Translations under genes and position numbers: made by a program
Notes under the pieces: generated by a model
Databases searched by the model: none
Told to the model about the DNA's origin: nothing
The model's input: only the letters and a program-made list of their open reading frames with translations
NCBI GenBank assembly: GCA_035578135.1
Contig: JAQJVK010000020.1
Span: 3,224,001-3,288,000, forward strand
Length of the DNA stretch: 64,000 bases
Direction: 5' to 3'
Origin: Flexamia atlantica
Lineage: Eukaryota; Arthropoda; Insecta; Hemiptera; Cicadellidae
Part shown: in pieces, positions 9,935 to 20,645 of the stretch
How positions within the stretch are numbered: the stretch's first letter is position 1
Layout of the letters: every line of letters begins with the position of its first letter

Positions 9935-11467
9935 ATAAAAAGAAGTGTTGTTGCCTGTTGGAACAGTAACAAAAGAATGATGAATTTAAACAATTTTCTA
10001 AGTCCTAAAAAAATGGATTATAGAGAAGTTTTAACACTTAAAATTTTTACAAGTCAAATGTAAAGTAAAATAAAGAAAGAAGTATTGTTGCCTGTTGGAA
10101 CAGTGGTGAATGAATGATGGAAAGTAAACTCGCAGCAAAAAGAAACTTGATATTGTAAAATAAATGTTAAAGCAAATGTTTCAAAAATTTGCTAAGTCCT
10201 AAAGTATTAATTATTGTAAAGTTTTAACACTTGAAATTTTTACAAGTCCAACGTTAAGTAAAATAAAGAAAGAAATGTTGTTGCCTGTTGGAACAGTGGC
10301 GAAAGAATGATAGAAACCAAACCCGCAGCAAGGTTCCTGTGGTTTAGGAGGGGGTAAGCGGGGGGGGGGGGTGATGACCTCGAGCCGAGTTGGGGTCTGG
10401 GATCTGCGCGTGTGGTTCTGCATCAGTTGCTCGCTAGACAGTGAGGTGGTAACATGTTCAGAAGGCGCCCTGAACATTTTATCATTTTTGCTGTTTGGTG
10501 AAAATATCTTGGTGTTATTTATACAATAACATCTTGATGTAGAACTGATTAATTTTAAGGCATGGTAGTTGTTTGTGCTTGTAGATACCCTAGGGTTTGT
10601 AGTTTGTTTTTAGTTTGCTGGTTTGGTACTTAGTATTAATTTAAAATCTTTCTTTTACTTACAATATATTTTGCCTGGAGTGTTTAAGTTTAAAGTAATA
10701 TTTTGTTTTTAAGAATGTTATATGATATGTTTTTAATACCTTTCTATTCCAACTTCCTTTTTCCAACAAGCTTGTTGAGGGCATTCCCTCTCTTGTCTTG
10801 TATTCCTTTTTAGTTAGGGACACCTTTCAATTCCAATTTCCTTTCCTTTTTTCCCTTCCATCTTTTGCACGGTAAAACCAATTAATTTATGGTAAAACCG
10901 GCTACCGCTTTTGTAGTGATTACGCACACCAAAGCGGGTCACTTACAACCTCTATACGTGCTGGATGGGTAGTTCGCCTACCTCCGGAGTTTCGCTAGAC
11001 CTCAGCTGTACTGCGTCGCTAATGGCGAGTCACTGGCTCCTTTAGTGTTAGGAAATAAAAACATATTTGTATAACATTTTTCCAAAATTTAATTAAGCAA
11101 CGTGCTATTTCAGAATAACATTTTTTGTTTTAGCTTAGCGTTGTGCGCTTATGATGAGGTGTGTGAGTTCGCTTACGTGATGATTACACCGTAATCATGA
11201 TGTGCAGCGCTGGGCTGTTTAGCTTTTTTACTTATCTTTTACTTTTTATTTATTATTTCTTTTAACTTAATTTTTTTTATTAATTGATCAACTCTAGGCA
11301 GGTTGTATTGTAAATTAGCTTTTCTTCTTTTAGGTTTCCGGGGGTGTACGGTTCTGTAAAACCATACACCCCCATTTTCTTTTTAATTAATGAATGACCT
11401 TGACCTACTTATTTTCAAGGTCAACCAAAAGAGTTAGCGAAAATTTCTAAGTCCCAAGGTTATTTTT
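9935..11467. repeat. Left arm of a long inverted repeat
   Basis: This arm is near-identical, inverted, to 13865-15721. Shared landmarks are the CTGTTGGAACAGT monomers, a GC-rich block near 10330-10480, the block near 10900-11040 with CCTCCGGAGTTTCGCTAGAC, a block with GATGATTACACCGTAATCATG, a hairpin around GGGGGTGTACGG at 11340, and the final GACCTTGACC block. The arm has no credible gene. It could be the inverted repeat of a foldback-type element or part of the virus-like element's non-coding region. Confidence 0.85.
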
Positions 11468-13864
11468 ATGTAAATTGTTCCGAACCCTATCATGTGGGTA
11501 TTCAAATTATTTTAAAAATATCTAGTTGAATAAATGCAAAATAAACTACACTTGTTTTAAATATAAACATTTTATTAAATGATGTTACCAAACCTTTTTG
11601 TTTGTCTTTTCATTCTGCTTATTTTAAATACCTACATGATAGGATTTGGAAACATATAAAGAAAAATATGATTTAAAAGATTTTTTTTTTCAGTTTTTGA
11701 GCTATAACTTTTATACCTTTGGTTTTATCGAAAAATGTTACTGGACCTTTTTTGTTTGCCTTTTTATTCTGCGTAATTTGAGTACCCGCACGATAGATTT
11801 AGAGCATTTTTGTTATATCCACTGCCACCGTGTACGGCGACGTAGCTCAAAAGTTGAACGGCGACGATATCAAGTGGGGGCCCCCATTTCGCAAACTTAC
11901 TCTAAACCTATTGTGCGGGTACTCAAATTACGCGAAATGAAAAGACAAACACAAAAGGTCCAGTAACATTTTTCGATAAATCCAACGGTATAAAAGTTAT
12001 AACGAAAAACTAAAGTTTCAAGGTCATTTAAAACTTTTACAAAACCTATCATGTGGTTACTCAAGTTACGTGGAATAAAAAAACAAACAAAAATGTTCAG
12101 TAACATTTTTCTATAAAACCAACGGTGTAGAAGTTATTACGCGAAAACTTAAGATTTAAAACCGTCCAGGTTACAAAACGTCCAGGTAACCTGGACGTTT
12201 TAGTAAAAACGTCCAGGCTACAAAATATTGTTAATTTCTTACAAAATAATGTTGATTTTATAACAAATGTTACCGAAGCTTGTTGTTGGTCTCATAATTT
12301 AAGTACTCACAAAATAAGGGTTGGAAACTTATAAAGTAAAATATAAAATGTTGGAAAATACTTTTTTTTAGTTTTTGCGTTATAACTTGTATACCGTTGG
12401 TTTTATCAAAAAATGTTACTGGACATGTTTTGTTCGTCTTTTTATTCCGAATAATTTGAGTATATGCATGATAGGTTTGGAGCAATTTTGTAAAAGGGGG
12501 GGGGGGAAATTGCAAAATTACTCTAAACCTATTGTGCGGGTACTCAAATTGCGGGGAGTGAAAAGACAAACACAAAAGGTCCAGTAACATTTTTCGATAA
12601 ATCCAACGGTATAAAAGTTATAACGAAAAAACTAAAGTTTCAAGGTCATTTAAAACTTTTACAAAACCTATCATGTGGTTACTCAAGTTATGTGGAATAA
12701 AAAAAAACAACAAAAATGTTCAGTAACATTTTTCTATAAAACCAACGGTGTAGAAGTTATAACGCGAAAACTTAAGATTTAAAACCGTCCAGGTTACAAA
12801 ACGTCCAGGCTACAAAATATTGTTAATTTCTTACAAAATAATGTTGATTTTATAGCAAATGTTACCGAAGCTTGTTGTTGGTCTCATAATTTAAGTACTC
12901 ACAAAATAAGGGTTGGAAACTTATAAAGTAAAATATAAAATGTTGGAAAATACTTTTTTTAGTTTTTGCGTTATAACTTGTATACCGTTGGTTTTATCAA
13001 AAATGTTACTGGACATGTTTTGTTCGTCTTTTTATTCCGAATAATTTGAGTATATGCATGATAGGTTTGGAGCAATTTTGTAAAAGGGGGGGGGGGTGTT
13101 GCAAAATGACTCAAAACCTATTGTGCAGGTACTCAAATTACAAGTAATGAAAAGACAAACACAAAAGGTCCAGTTACATTTTTCGATAAATCCAACGGTA
13201 TAAAAGTTATAACGAAAAAACTAAAGTTTCAAGGTCATTTAAAACTTTTACAAAACCTATCATGTGGTTACTCAAGTTACGTGGAATAAAAAAACAAACA
13301 AAAATGTTCAGTAACATTTTTCTATAAAACCAACGGTGTAGAAGTTATAACGCGAAAACTTAAGATTTAAAACCGCCCAGGTTACAAAACGTCCAGGTAA
13401 CCTGGACGTTTTAGTAAAAACGTCCAGGCTACAAAATATTGTTAATTTCTTACAAAATAATGTTGATTTTATAACAAATGTTACCGAAGCTTGTTGTTGG
13501 TCTCATAATTTAAGTACTCACAAAATAAGGGTTGGAAACTTATAAAGTAAAATATAAAATGTTGGAAAATACTTTTTTTTAGTTTTTGCGATATAACTTG
13601 TATACAGTTGGTTTTATCAAAACATGTTACTGGACATGTTTTGTTCGTCTTTTTATTCCGAATAATTTGAGTATATGCATGATAGGTTTGGAGCAATTTT
13701 GTAAAAGGGGGGGGGGTTGCAAAATGACTCAAAACCTATTGTGCAGGTACTCAAATTACAAGGAATGAAAAGACAAACAAAAAAGGTCCAGTAACATTTT
13801 TCGATAAATATAATGGCATAAAAGTTATAACGCAAAAACTAAAGTTTCAAAGTAATTTAAACTT
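11468..13864. repeat. Central spacer: alternating inverted satellite-like monomers
   Basis: Monomers marked by CCAACGGTATAAAAGTTATAACG and GGTCCAGTAACATTTTTCGA alternate in plus and minus orientation, forming about 600-bp composite units (near 11990-12580, 12590-13180 and 13190-13780). Poly-G runs lie at the turn-over points (12496, 13086, 13707). A palindrome built on ACGTCCAGGTAACCTGGACGT occurs near 12178 and again near 13390, but is deleted from the middle unit. Short ORFs here are products of the repeats, not genes. Confidence 0.8.
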
Positions 13865-15721
13865 TTACAAAAATGACCTTGAGACTTAGAAATTTTCGCT
13901 AAGTCTTTTGTTGACCTTGAAAATAACTAGGTCAAGGTCATTCGATAATTAAAAAGAAAATGGGGGTGCACGGTTTGACAGAACCGTACACCCCCGGAAA
14001 CCTAAAAGAAGAAAAGCTAATTTACGATACAACCTGCCTAGAATTGATAAATTAATAAAAAAAATTAAGTTAAAAGAAAAATAATAAATAAAAAGTAAAA
14101 GATAAGTTAAAAAAAAAGCTAAACAGCCCAGCGCTGCACATCATGATTACAGTGTGATCATCACGTAAGCGAACTCACACACCTCACCATAAGCGCACAA
14201 CGCTAAGCTAAAACAACTAGACAGCCCAGCGCTGCACATCATGATTACAGTGTGATCATCACGTAAGCGAACTCACACACCTCATCATAAGCGCACAACG
14301 CTAAGCTAAAACAAAAAATGTTATTCTGAAATAGCACGTTGCTTAATTAAATTTTGGAAAAATGTTATACAAATATGTTTTTATTTCCTAACACTAAAGG
14401 AGCCAGTGACTCGCCATTAGCGACGCAGTACAGCTGAGGTCTAGCGAAACTCCGGAGGTAGGCGAACTACCCATCCAGCACGTATAGAGGTTGTAAGTGA
14501 CCCGCTTTGGTAAGCGTAATCACTACAAAAGCGGTAGCTGGTTTTACCATTATTGGTTTTACCGTGCAAAAGATGGAAGGAAAAAAGGAAAGGAAATTGG
14601 AATTGAAAGGTGTCCCTAACTAAAAAGGAGTACAAGACAAGAGAGGGAATGCCCTCAACAAGCTTGTTGGAAAAAGGAAATTGGAATAGAAAGGTATAAA
14701 AAACATATCATATAACATTCTTAAAAACAAAATATTACTTTAAATTTAAACATTCCAGGCAGAAATATATTGTAAGTAAAAGAAAGATTTTAAATTAATA
14801 CTAACTACCAAACCAGCAAATTAAAAACAAACTACAAACCCTAGGGTATCTACAAGCACAAACAACTACCATGCTTAAACTACCATGCCTTAAAATTAAT
14901 CAGTCCTACATCAAGATGTTACTGTACAAATAACACCAAGATATTTTCACCAAACAGCAAAAAATGATAAAATGTTCAGGGCGCCTTCTGAACATGTCAC
15001 CACCTCACTGTCTAGCGAGCAACTGATGCCGAACCACACGCGCAGATCCCGGACCCCAACTCGGCTCGAGGTCACGGCAGCTGGCAGCCGGGCCGGGCAG
15101 GTGTGGCAGGCAGCTGGTTGACCACCTGGCCTCAAGCGCAGACTCTGGACCCCAATTCGGCTCGAGGTCACCACAGGAGCCTTGCTGCGGGTTTGGTTTC
15201 CATCATTCTATCGCCACTGTTCCAACAAACAACAACACTTCTTTTTTTTATTTTACTTTACATTGAACTTGTAAAGATTTTAAGTGTTAAAAACTTCCTA
15301 ATAATTAATATTTTAGGACTTAGAAAATCTTTCAAACCCATCATTCTTTTCCCACTGTTCCAACAGGCAACATTTCTTTCTTTATTTTACTTTACGTTGG
15401 ACTTGTAAAAATTTTAAGTGTTAAAACTTCACAATAATTAATGCTTTAGGACTTAGAAAATTTTTCAAACATTTGCTTTAACATTTATTTTACAATATCA
15501 AGTTTTTTTGCTGCGAGTTTAATTTCCATCATTCCTTCACCACTGTTCCAACAGGCAACAATACTTCTTTCTTTATTTTACTTTACATTTGACTTGTAAA
15601 ACTTTTAAGTGTTAAAACTTCCCAATAATTCATTTTTTAGGACTTAGAAAATTTTTTCAAACTCATAATTTTTTTGTTACTGTTCCAACAGACAACAACA
15701 CTTCTTTTTATTTTATTTTTC
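13865..15721. repeat. Right arm of the long inverted repeat
   Basis: This is the inverted partner of 9935-11467. It is longer because of an extra outer monomer and because a ~100-bp block containing CAGCGCTGCACATCATGATT is tandemly doubled (about 14124-14220 and 14224-14310). The GC-rich block near 15000-15180 is also longer than its left partner. Confidence 0.85.
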
Positions 15722-15919
15722 AGTATTAATGTAGGTTGAAACTTGTTTTAAAACAATTTTAATATTAGTTTGAAACTAAATTCATATATTATTAATGAGT
15801 AACCATGTTTTACTTAAGGAATATTATGTTTTAAGTCAATTGTAATACATAATAAAATAAACATTATACATATTTTCATTGTATCATAAATATGAATCTA
15901 GTTTATTAATGTTACTGAA
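15722..15919. other. AT-rich spacer
   Basis: Plain AT-rich sequence between the right arm and the next monomer array. No gene or repeat is recognised. Confidence 0.5.
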
Positions 15920-16399
15920 CTAAAAATAGGGGTTGGAAACTTATAAAGTAAAAATATAAAATGTTGGAAAATATTTTTTTTAGTTTTTGCGTTATAACTT
16001 CTATACCGCTGGTTTTATAAAAAAAATGTTACTGAACCTGTTTTGTTCGTCTTTTTATTCCGAATAATTTGAGCATTTATGTTATATCCACTGCCACCAT
16101 AGATTTTTTGCAGTTTTTGCGATATAACTTTTACACCGTTGGTTTTATCGAAAAATGTTACTGGACCTTTTTTGTTAGTCTTTAAATTCTGCGTAATTTG
16201 ACTACCCGCATGATACATTTAGATCATTTTTATTATATCCACTGCCACCAAAGTTTTTTTAAGTTTTTGCGCTATAACTTTTACACCGTTGGTTTTATCA
16301 AAAAATGTTACTGGACCTTTCTTGTTTGCCTTTTAATTCCGCTTAATTTGACTACCCGCACGATCGATTTGGAGCATTTTTGTTATATCCACTGCCACC

Positions 16400-16453
16400 A
16401 TGTACGGCGACGCAGTTCTAAAGTTGAACGGAAACGAGATCAAGTCGGCGACC
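16400..16453 (+). other. Short captured coding-like segment with Kozak-type start
   Basis: CCACC-ATG is followed by 18 codons reading MYGDAVLKLNGNEIKSAT, far more GC-balanced than the surrounding repeat. A diverged copy without ATG lies at 11832-11875, and the bases before it recur at about 16083 and 16237. It looks like the first codons of a host gene picked up by the repeat unit. The resemblance to the start of nucleoredoxin-like proteins is weak and unproven. Confidence 0.35.
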
Positions 16454-16585
16454 CCCCCCCCCATCGATGTTGTCGGGGGGGGTGGGGGGGGAGGGGGAGG
16501 GGGGGGAGGGGGAGGGGGGGAGGGGGAGGGGGGGGAGGGGGGGGGAGGTTTCGTCCCGGCAACATTGGCGGGGGGGGGGGGGGTT
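16453..16585. repeat. Poly-C then long poly-G/GGGGA tract
   Basis: A run of C at 16452-16461 is followed by over 100 bases that are almost all G with scattered A and T, ending at 16585. It sits at the turn-over point of inverted monomers. It can form G-quadruplexes and is also an assembly risk. Confidence 0.85.
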
Positions 16586-17330
16586 GGAAAATTGCTTAAA
16601 ACCCTATCGTGTGGGTACTCAAATTACGCGGAATCAGAAGACAAACAAAAAAGGTCCAGTAACTTTTTTTGATAAAACCAACGGTATAGAAGTTATAACG
16701 CAAAAACTAAAAATTATCTTTCTTTACATCATATTTCATTTTATATGTTTCCAAACCCTATCATATAGGTACTCAAAATACGCAGAATTAAAAGACGATC
16801 AAAAAAGGTCTAGTAACATTTATTTATTAAACCAACGGTATAGAAGTTATAACGCAAAAACCCAAAATTATCTTTCTTTACATTATATTTTACTTTATAT
16901 CCTTTCAAACCCTATCATGTAGGTACTCAAAATACGCAGAATTAAAAGACGAACAAAAAAGGTCCAGTAACATTTTTTTATTAAACCAACGGTATAGAAG
17001 TTATAACGCAAAAACTAAAAATTATCTTTCTTTACATTATATTTTACTTTATATCTTTTCAAACCCTATCATGTAGGTACTCAAAATACGTAGAATTAAA
17101 AAGACAAACAAAAAGGTTCAGTAAACTTTTTTTATAAAACAAACGGTATAAAAGTTATAACGCAAAAACATAAAAAAAAATTTTCTACATTTTATATTTT
17201 ACTTTATATGTTTCCAAACCCTATCATGTGGTACTTCAATAACGCAAAATAATGAGACAAACAAAAAACTTCGGTAACATTTGTTATTTAACCAACAATG
17301 TAAAAGTTATAACAAAGAAACAAAATTTAG

Positions 17331-17727
17331 ATCTTTAACCAAGTTTATATTTAATCGAAACTGTAGTTTATTTTGCATTTCTGCGACTAAATTTTTTAGA
17401 AGTATCAAGGTGATATAATAAAGTGGCATCTTTAAAATATTGTAACTTGTACAAAGTTAAATAAGTGTTAAAACGATATTTTATTGCAAATATTTTAAAA
17501 CCACAAGTTCAGAACGATTGTTTAATACTGACATGTTCACTCAACAAGAGCAACAGTACGACTAACACTACATATCCAAATATTGCGAGGAGTCTCTCAT
17601 GGTGGTGGGGGAAGGCAGGTGCGCGGCAGATGTTCCGTCCTGCACATGTCTTTCGAGGGAGGTAACAGCGCTACCACTATCACATCAGTTTGCTGGTAGG
17701 ACTCGCAGAGTAAACATCTAAATAAAC
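17331..17727. other. Spacer upstream of small plus-strand ORFs
   Basis: The first part is AT-rich. The last 150 bases are more GC-rich and lead into the first small ORF, so a promoter may lie here. No motif is clear enough to name. Confidence 0.35.
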
Positions 17728-17910
17728 ATGAGTTCTGTTTTATATGTTTCTTTTATCAAAGATGGACTTTGTATTGAAACGCAAAGTTTCACTATTGATG
17801 CAGATCCTGTACAACAAATTTTAGTACATCCTCCAGAAAATTATGATTCTATCTACATTTCGGTGCATGAACCAAACGACCCCCCACCACCAACTGCCGA
17901 CACGGAGTAG
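17728..17910 (+). CDS. Small hypothetical protein, first of three in a row
   Basis: A 60-residue ORF with a normal start context (AAACATG). It has no signal peptide or membrane segment and ends in a proline-rich tail (PNDPPPPTADTE). The N-terminal half alternates hydrophobic and polar residues (VLYVSFIKDG, SIYISVHEP), as in a small beta fold. No family is recognised. The three-ORF cluster reads away from the 9 kb polymerase start, so it may be a divergent transcription unit of the virus-like element (inference). Confidence 0.4.
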   Translation: MSSVLYVSFIKDGLCIETQSFTIDADPVQQILVHPPENYDSIYISVHEPNDPPPPTADTE

Positions 17911-17961
17911 GACAGCGGCTACCACACGTCATTAACGCTCCAGCTCTTCACCCGAGCACAC

Positions 17962-18132
17962 ATGGACTCTGAGCTTCAAGATAATACTGTTTCTTCTTCT
18001 ACATCTACACAAACTTCCGAACAATTACCTACTGAAAATAAAACTACAACAAGTGTACAAGTAAACGAAATTTCATCAACTGTTAGTTCTGATGCGCAAG
18101 CAATAATGCTATCATTAATTGGTTTCGACTAA
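17962..18132 (+). CDS. Small Ser/Thr-rich hypothetical protein
   Basis: A 56-residue ORF starting MDSELQDN. Residues 8-45 are dominated by Ser, Thr, Gln and Glu, and the protein ends with a short hydrophobic segment (AIMLSLIGF). It starts 51 bases after the previous stop. No family is recognised. Low complexity makes the coding call weaker than for its neighbour. Confidence 0.35.
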   Translation: MDSELQDNTVSSSTSTQTSEQLPTENKTTTSVQVNEISSTVSSDAQAIMLSLIGFD

Positions 18133-18142
18133 AAATTCAACA

Positions 18143-18388
18143 ATGGAAGAAGAAAGAAATTCGCTACTTTGCAACTTGGTTTTTATGAACCCGTCGAAAT
18201 TTGTTATTTTCCTACTTTCATTTTTATGTGGTTACAATTTTGGTTACCTTGTTCAGGAAATACTAACAGATAAAAAGAAAGAACATTCACTATTTTTTAA
18301 AGTTTATATTTATGTAATTGCATCTTTATTTGGATACTTTGTAGCAGGATATTTTCTTGTTAACTTGTCAATTCCATTTTTAATATAA
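18143..18388 (+). CDS. Small two-pass membrane protein
   Basis: An 81-residue ORF from the ATG at 18143; an in-frame ATG at 18119 would overlap the previous ORF and is less likely. Two hydrophobic segments, about FVIFLLSFLCGYNFGYL and VYIYVIASLFGYFVAGYFL, flank a charged loop (TDKKKEH), a clear two-helix membrane topology. Its distance from the previous stop (10 bases) and the hairpin 70 bases after its stop suggest one transcript for all three ORFs. Small membrane proteins are common in adintoviruses, but no homologue is recognised. Confidence 0.45.
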   Translation: MEEERNSLLCNLVFMNPSKFVIFLLSFLCGYNFGYLVQEILTDKKKEHSLFFKVYIYVIASLFGYFVAGYFLVNLSIPFLI

Positions 18389-18456
18389 TATTTTAATAGA
18401 AACAAAAATCAACAAAACAACAATTAAAAAACAGTTTGTAAAAAGAAACAAAACTT

Positions 18457-18491
18457 ATCTTGCATTTTCGGATTTTCCGAAAATGCAAGAT
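18457..18491 (+). terminator. Perfect hairpin followed by T-run after the small ORFs
   Basis: ATCTTGCATTTTCGGA and its exact reverse complement flank a 3-base loop, followed by TATTTTTT. It lies 3' of the last small ORF and resembles in placement the hairpin at 5231-5276. A 3'-end role is inferred. Confidence 0.45.
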
Positions 18492-18531
18492 ATTTTTTAA
18501 AAACATCCCCGGCCGACCTTGACCCTTTTCC

Positions 18532-18650
18532 GGACATTTAAAATTTAAATACCAGCACAGCTGGACATTTAAACTTTAAATACCATCCCCAACACGTCAC
18601 AGCTACGTCACAGCCTGTGACGTCACTTCCGGTCACGTGACCGGATGTAG
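18532..18650. promoter_or_regulatory. Cluster of CRE-like and palindromic sites with a short direct repeat
   Basis: GGACATTTAAA-(A/C)-TTTAAATACCA is repeated twice (18533-18585). Next come several ACGTCAC half sites, a full TGACGTCA at 18618-18625 and a 16-base perfect palindrome centred on CACGTG at 18629-18644. This dense site cluster could be an enhancer or the end region of the virus-like element. Confidence 0.4.
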
Positions 18651-18730
18651 CTGTCACTTTTGATTAATGCGTTTTGGCCCAGAAGCCCCACTATTGCACT
18701 ACTTAAGGTCCCTTAAACGTTAAGTAAAAA

Positions 18731-19620
18731 AATAATTGCGGTTCAGTAATTACCATTATTTTTTAATGTTTAATGAATGAATGTGCGGCGTTAATAATCC
18801 TCCATAATGGGATAAAGGGTTGATTTTGGTTGCATACCCAACAATAATTACATGTATGAAATTTTTAGATATGTATAACAATGAATTTCACACATTTGTC
18901 ATGATATTTTACCCTACATCTAGCATTAGACATTTTCCTGTAGTGTATATTTTGTGAGGCTCAAATTACTGAGGCCCATACGTGCCAAAAAATGGGGCAT
19001 TCCATCAATAATTAAAAAGCAGTTTTAATAGAAATATGTCAAAAAATCTGATCACTTAATTTGGAGTTTTTCATAGAGTTCGCCCACAATTTAAGAGGAA
19101 CAAATCCCTCTTGTGAATGAATATAAACCAGATCATCATGAGCACTCCATTTACGATATAGTATTTTAATGATTTGTGATTTTTCCTCAAGGGGGTTTAA
19201 AGGGTATATGTGAAATTGCCTTCAATTAGTAATACATAGTTCCATCCTTGTTACATAGTTAAATTTACTCGATACAAATACGGCAGTTTCATACGAATTT
19301 TCACAAACCAGTATGGATCATTTTCGTCTGTAAATTTCTATTTTAGTTTCAAAGATGAAACTTAAATATTTATTCTTCCGGAAATCCTAAATCTGAAATT
19401 AGAATATCTAACCAAAGTATACATTTAAAATATATTTTTATTCAAAAACTTTTGTTTACCTTGAATAGTTTTGGAACTAAGATATAAATACTCAAACTAA
19501 CACTATCCATAATCCAATGCTCAGGAAGAGACTTTTTATTTCGATGACCTGAGTCAATTTCTAGTTATATTTATTTTCGAATACTAAAGTTCGGTGTTTC
19601 GCCTTAATTTTAATTTAGAA
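18731..19620. other. Intergenic, nothing recognised
   Basis: AT-rich DNA without a credible ORF, RNA gene or clear repeat. Confidence 0.5.
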
Positions 19621-19622
19621 TA

Positions 19623-20338
19623 CAGTAAACTCCCGATTATCCGCGAGCGGATTATCCGCGGTGCGGATTTTCCGTGCGTGCTACAAAAAGCGAGAAAATA
19701 CGTATTTATAAAAAAATTAGACTGAACTGACAAGTTTTAAGAGTACTAAACGCGCGCAGGCTTTCTCCGTCTACCGTAACTCGAAGACGATTTTCGTCTA
19801 CCGTGACACGACGAAGATTTTTGTCAACTGCGATGTGACAACAATATTTATCTATTGCGACAATGACATTCGTCTACCGCGGCGTCTACCACAACGACGA
19901 TACTTGTCTAGCGCATCGACTACCGCGACGTTCATATTCGTATAACCCGACGACGATATTTTTTGTACCGCGGCGACGATACTCCGTGACAACGATATCC
20001 TTCTACCACGACGATGATTATCGTCTACTGCGACGTGACAAGAATAGGTGTCTACCGCGACAATGATATTTGTCTACCACGACGACGATATTCGTTTACC
20101 GCGACGTCCATATTCGTCTATTGTGACGCGATACTCGCTTACCGTGATGTTATAGGATATACCCTCTCCCGAAATTAAATCTTAGTTCCCCTGACTGTAT
20201 TAAATACATTGATTTTTAATGGTGAAATTGTTTTTCTCTTTTATTCTCTCCCATTTTCAACACTTGCGGATTATCCGCGATTTTCGTTATCCGCGGTAGT
20301 CGCGCCACCCAATTCCGCGCATAATCGGGAGTTTACTG
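19623..20338. mobile_element. pogo/Tigger-type non-autonomous element with internal minisatellite
   Basis: The terminal inverted repeats begin CAGTAAACTCCCGATTATCC and are flanked by TA on both sides (19621-19622, 20339-20340), as for Tc1/mariner-pogo elements. The core, about 19770-20150, is a degenerate tandem repeat of a ~22-bp unit (TCGTCTACCGCGACGACGAT-like). The short ORF at 19863 is an artefact of it. No transposase remains. Confidence 0.8.
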
Positions 20339-20374
20339 TATTTTTGTTTAGGTGATTTTAATCATCACCTGAAC

Positions 20375-20645
20375 ATCCAACTTTACTGATGAGACACCAA
20401 TCATCAGAATCATCACCATGATGCCCATGATGCTTTGTACAGATTGCATTAATATTTTAATCATGATATTCCTTGTTGGGCTATAGATTCATTCTCTATA
20501 CGTAATTAAACCTTGACCAAATAATAAATCATCAGAGGTTTTGCCGCTTTATGTTGAACTTGGTAGTTGCCAAATCAGATAAGTCTTACACGCACTTCCT
20601 GGTCGATTTCAGTTTAGTTGTTACATTATTCAACGACCATAACGT
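20375..20645. repeat. Interspersed repeat, copy 1
   Basis: Matches 21832-22075 in direct orientation through CACCAATC, CCCATGATG, ATGATATTCCTTGT, GAGGTTTT and CACGCACTTCCT. The class is unknown. Confidence 0.65.

Larger units (their letters stand above)
15920..17330. repeat. Second array of the satellite-like monomer
   Basis: Monomers of about 150-180 bp carry GGTTTTATCAAAAAATGTTACTGGACC (minus sense) up to about 16400. After the G-rich centre they carry the reverse (GGTCCAGTAAC ... CCAACGGTATAGAAGTTATAACGC). The family is the same as in 11468-13864, and the array turns over at the poly-G tract at 16470-16585. Confidence 0.8.

Noticed and set aside
11897..13835. Several 60-106-residue ORFs in the central spacer
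   Set aside because: The same peptides recur in each monomer and on both strands. They are repeat-derived.
16198..16922. Gly-rich ORFs over the poly-G tract
   Set aside because: Frame-independent products of G-runs within satellite-like monomers.
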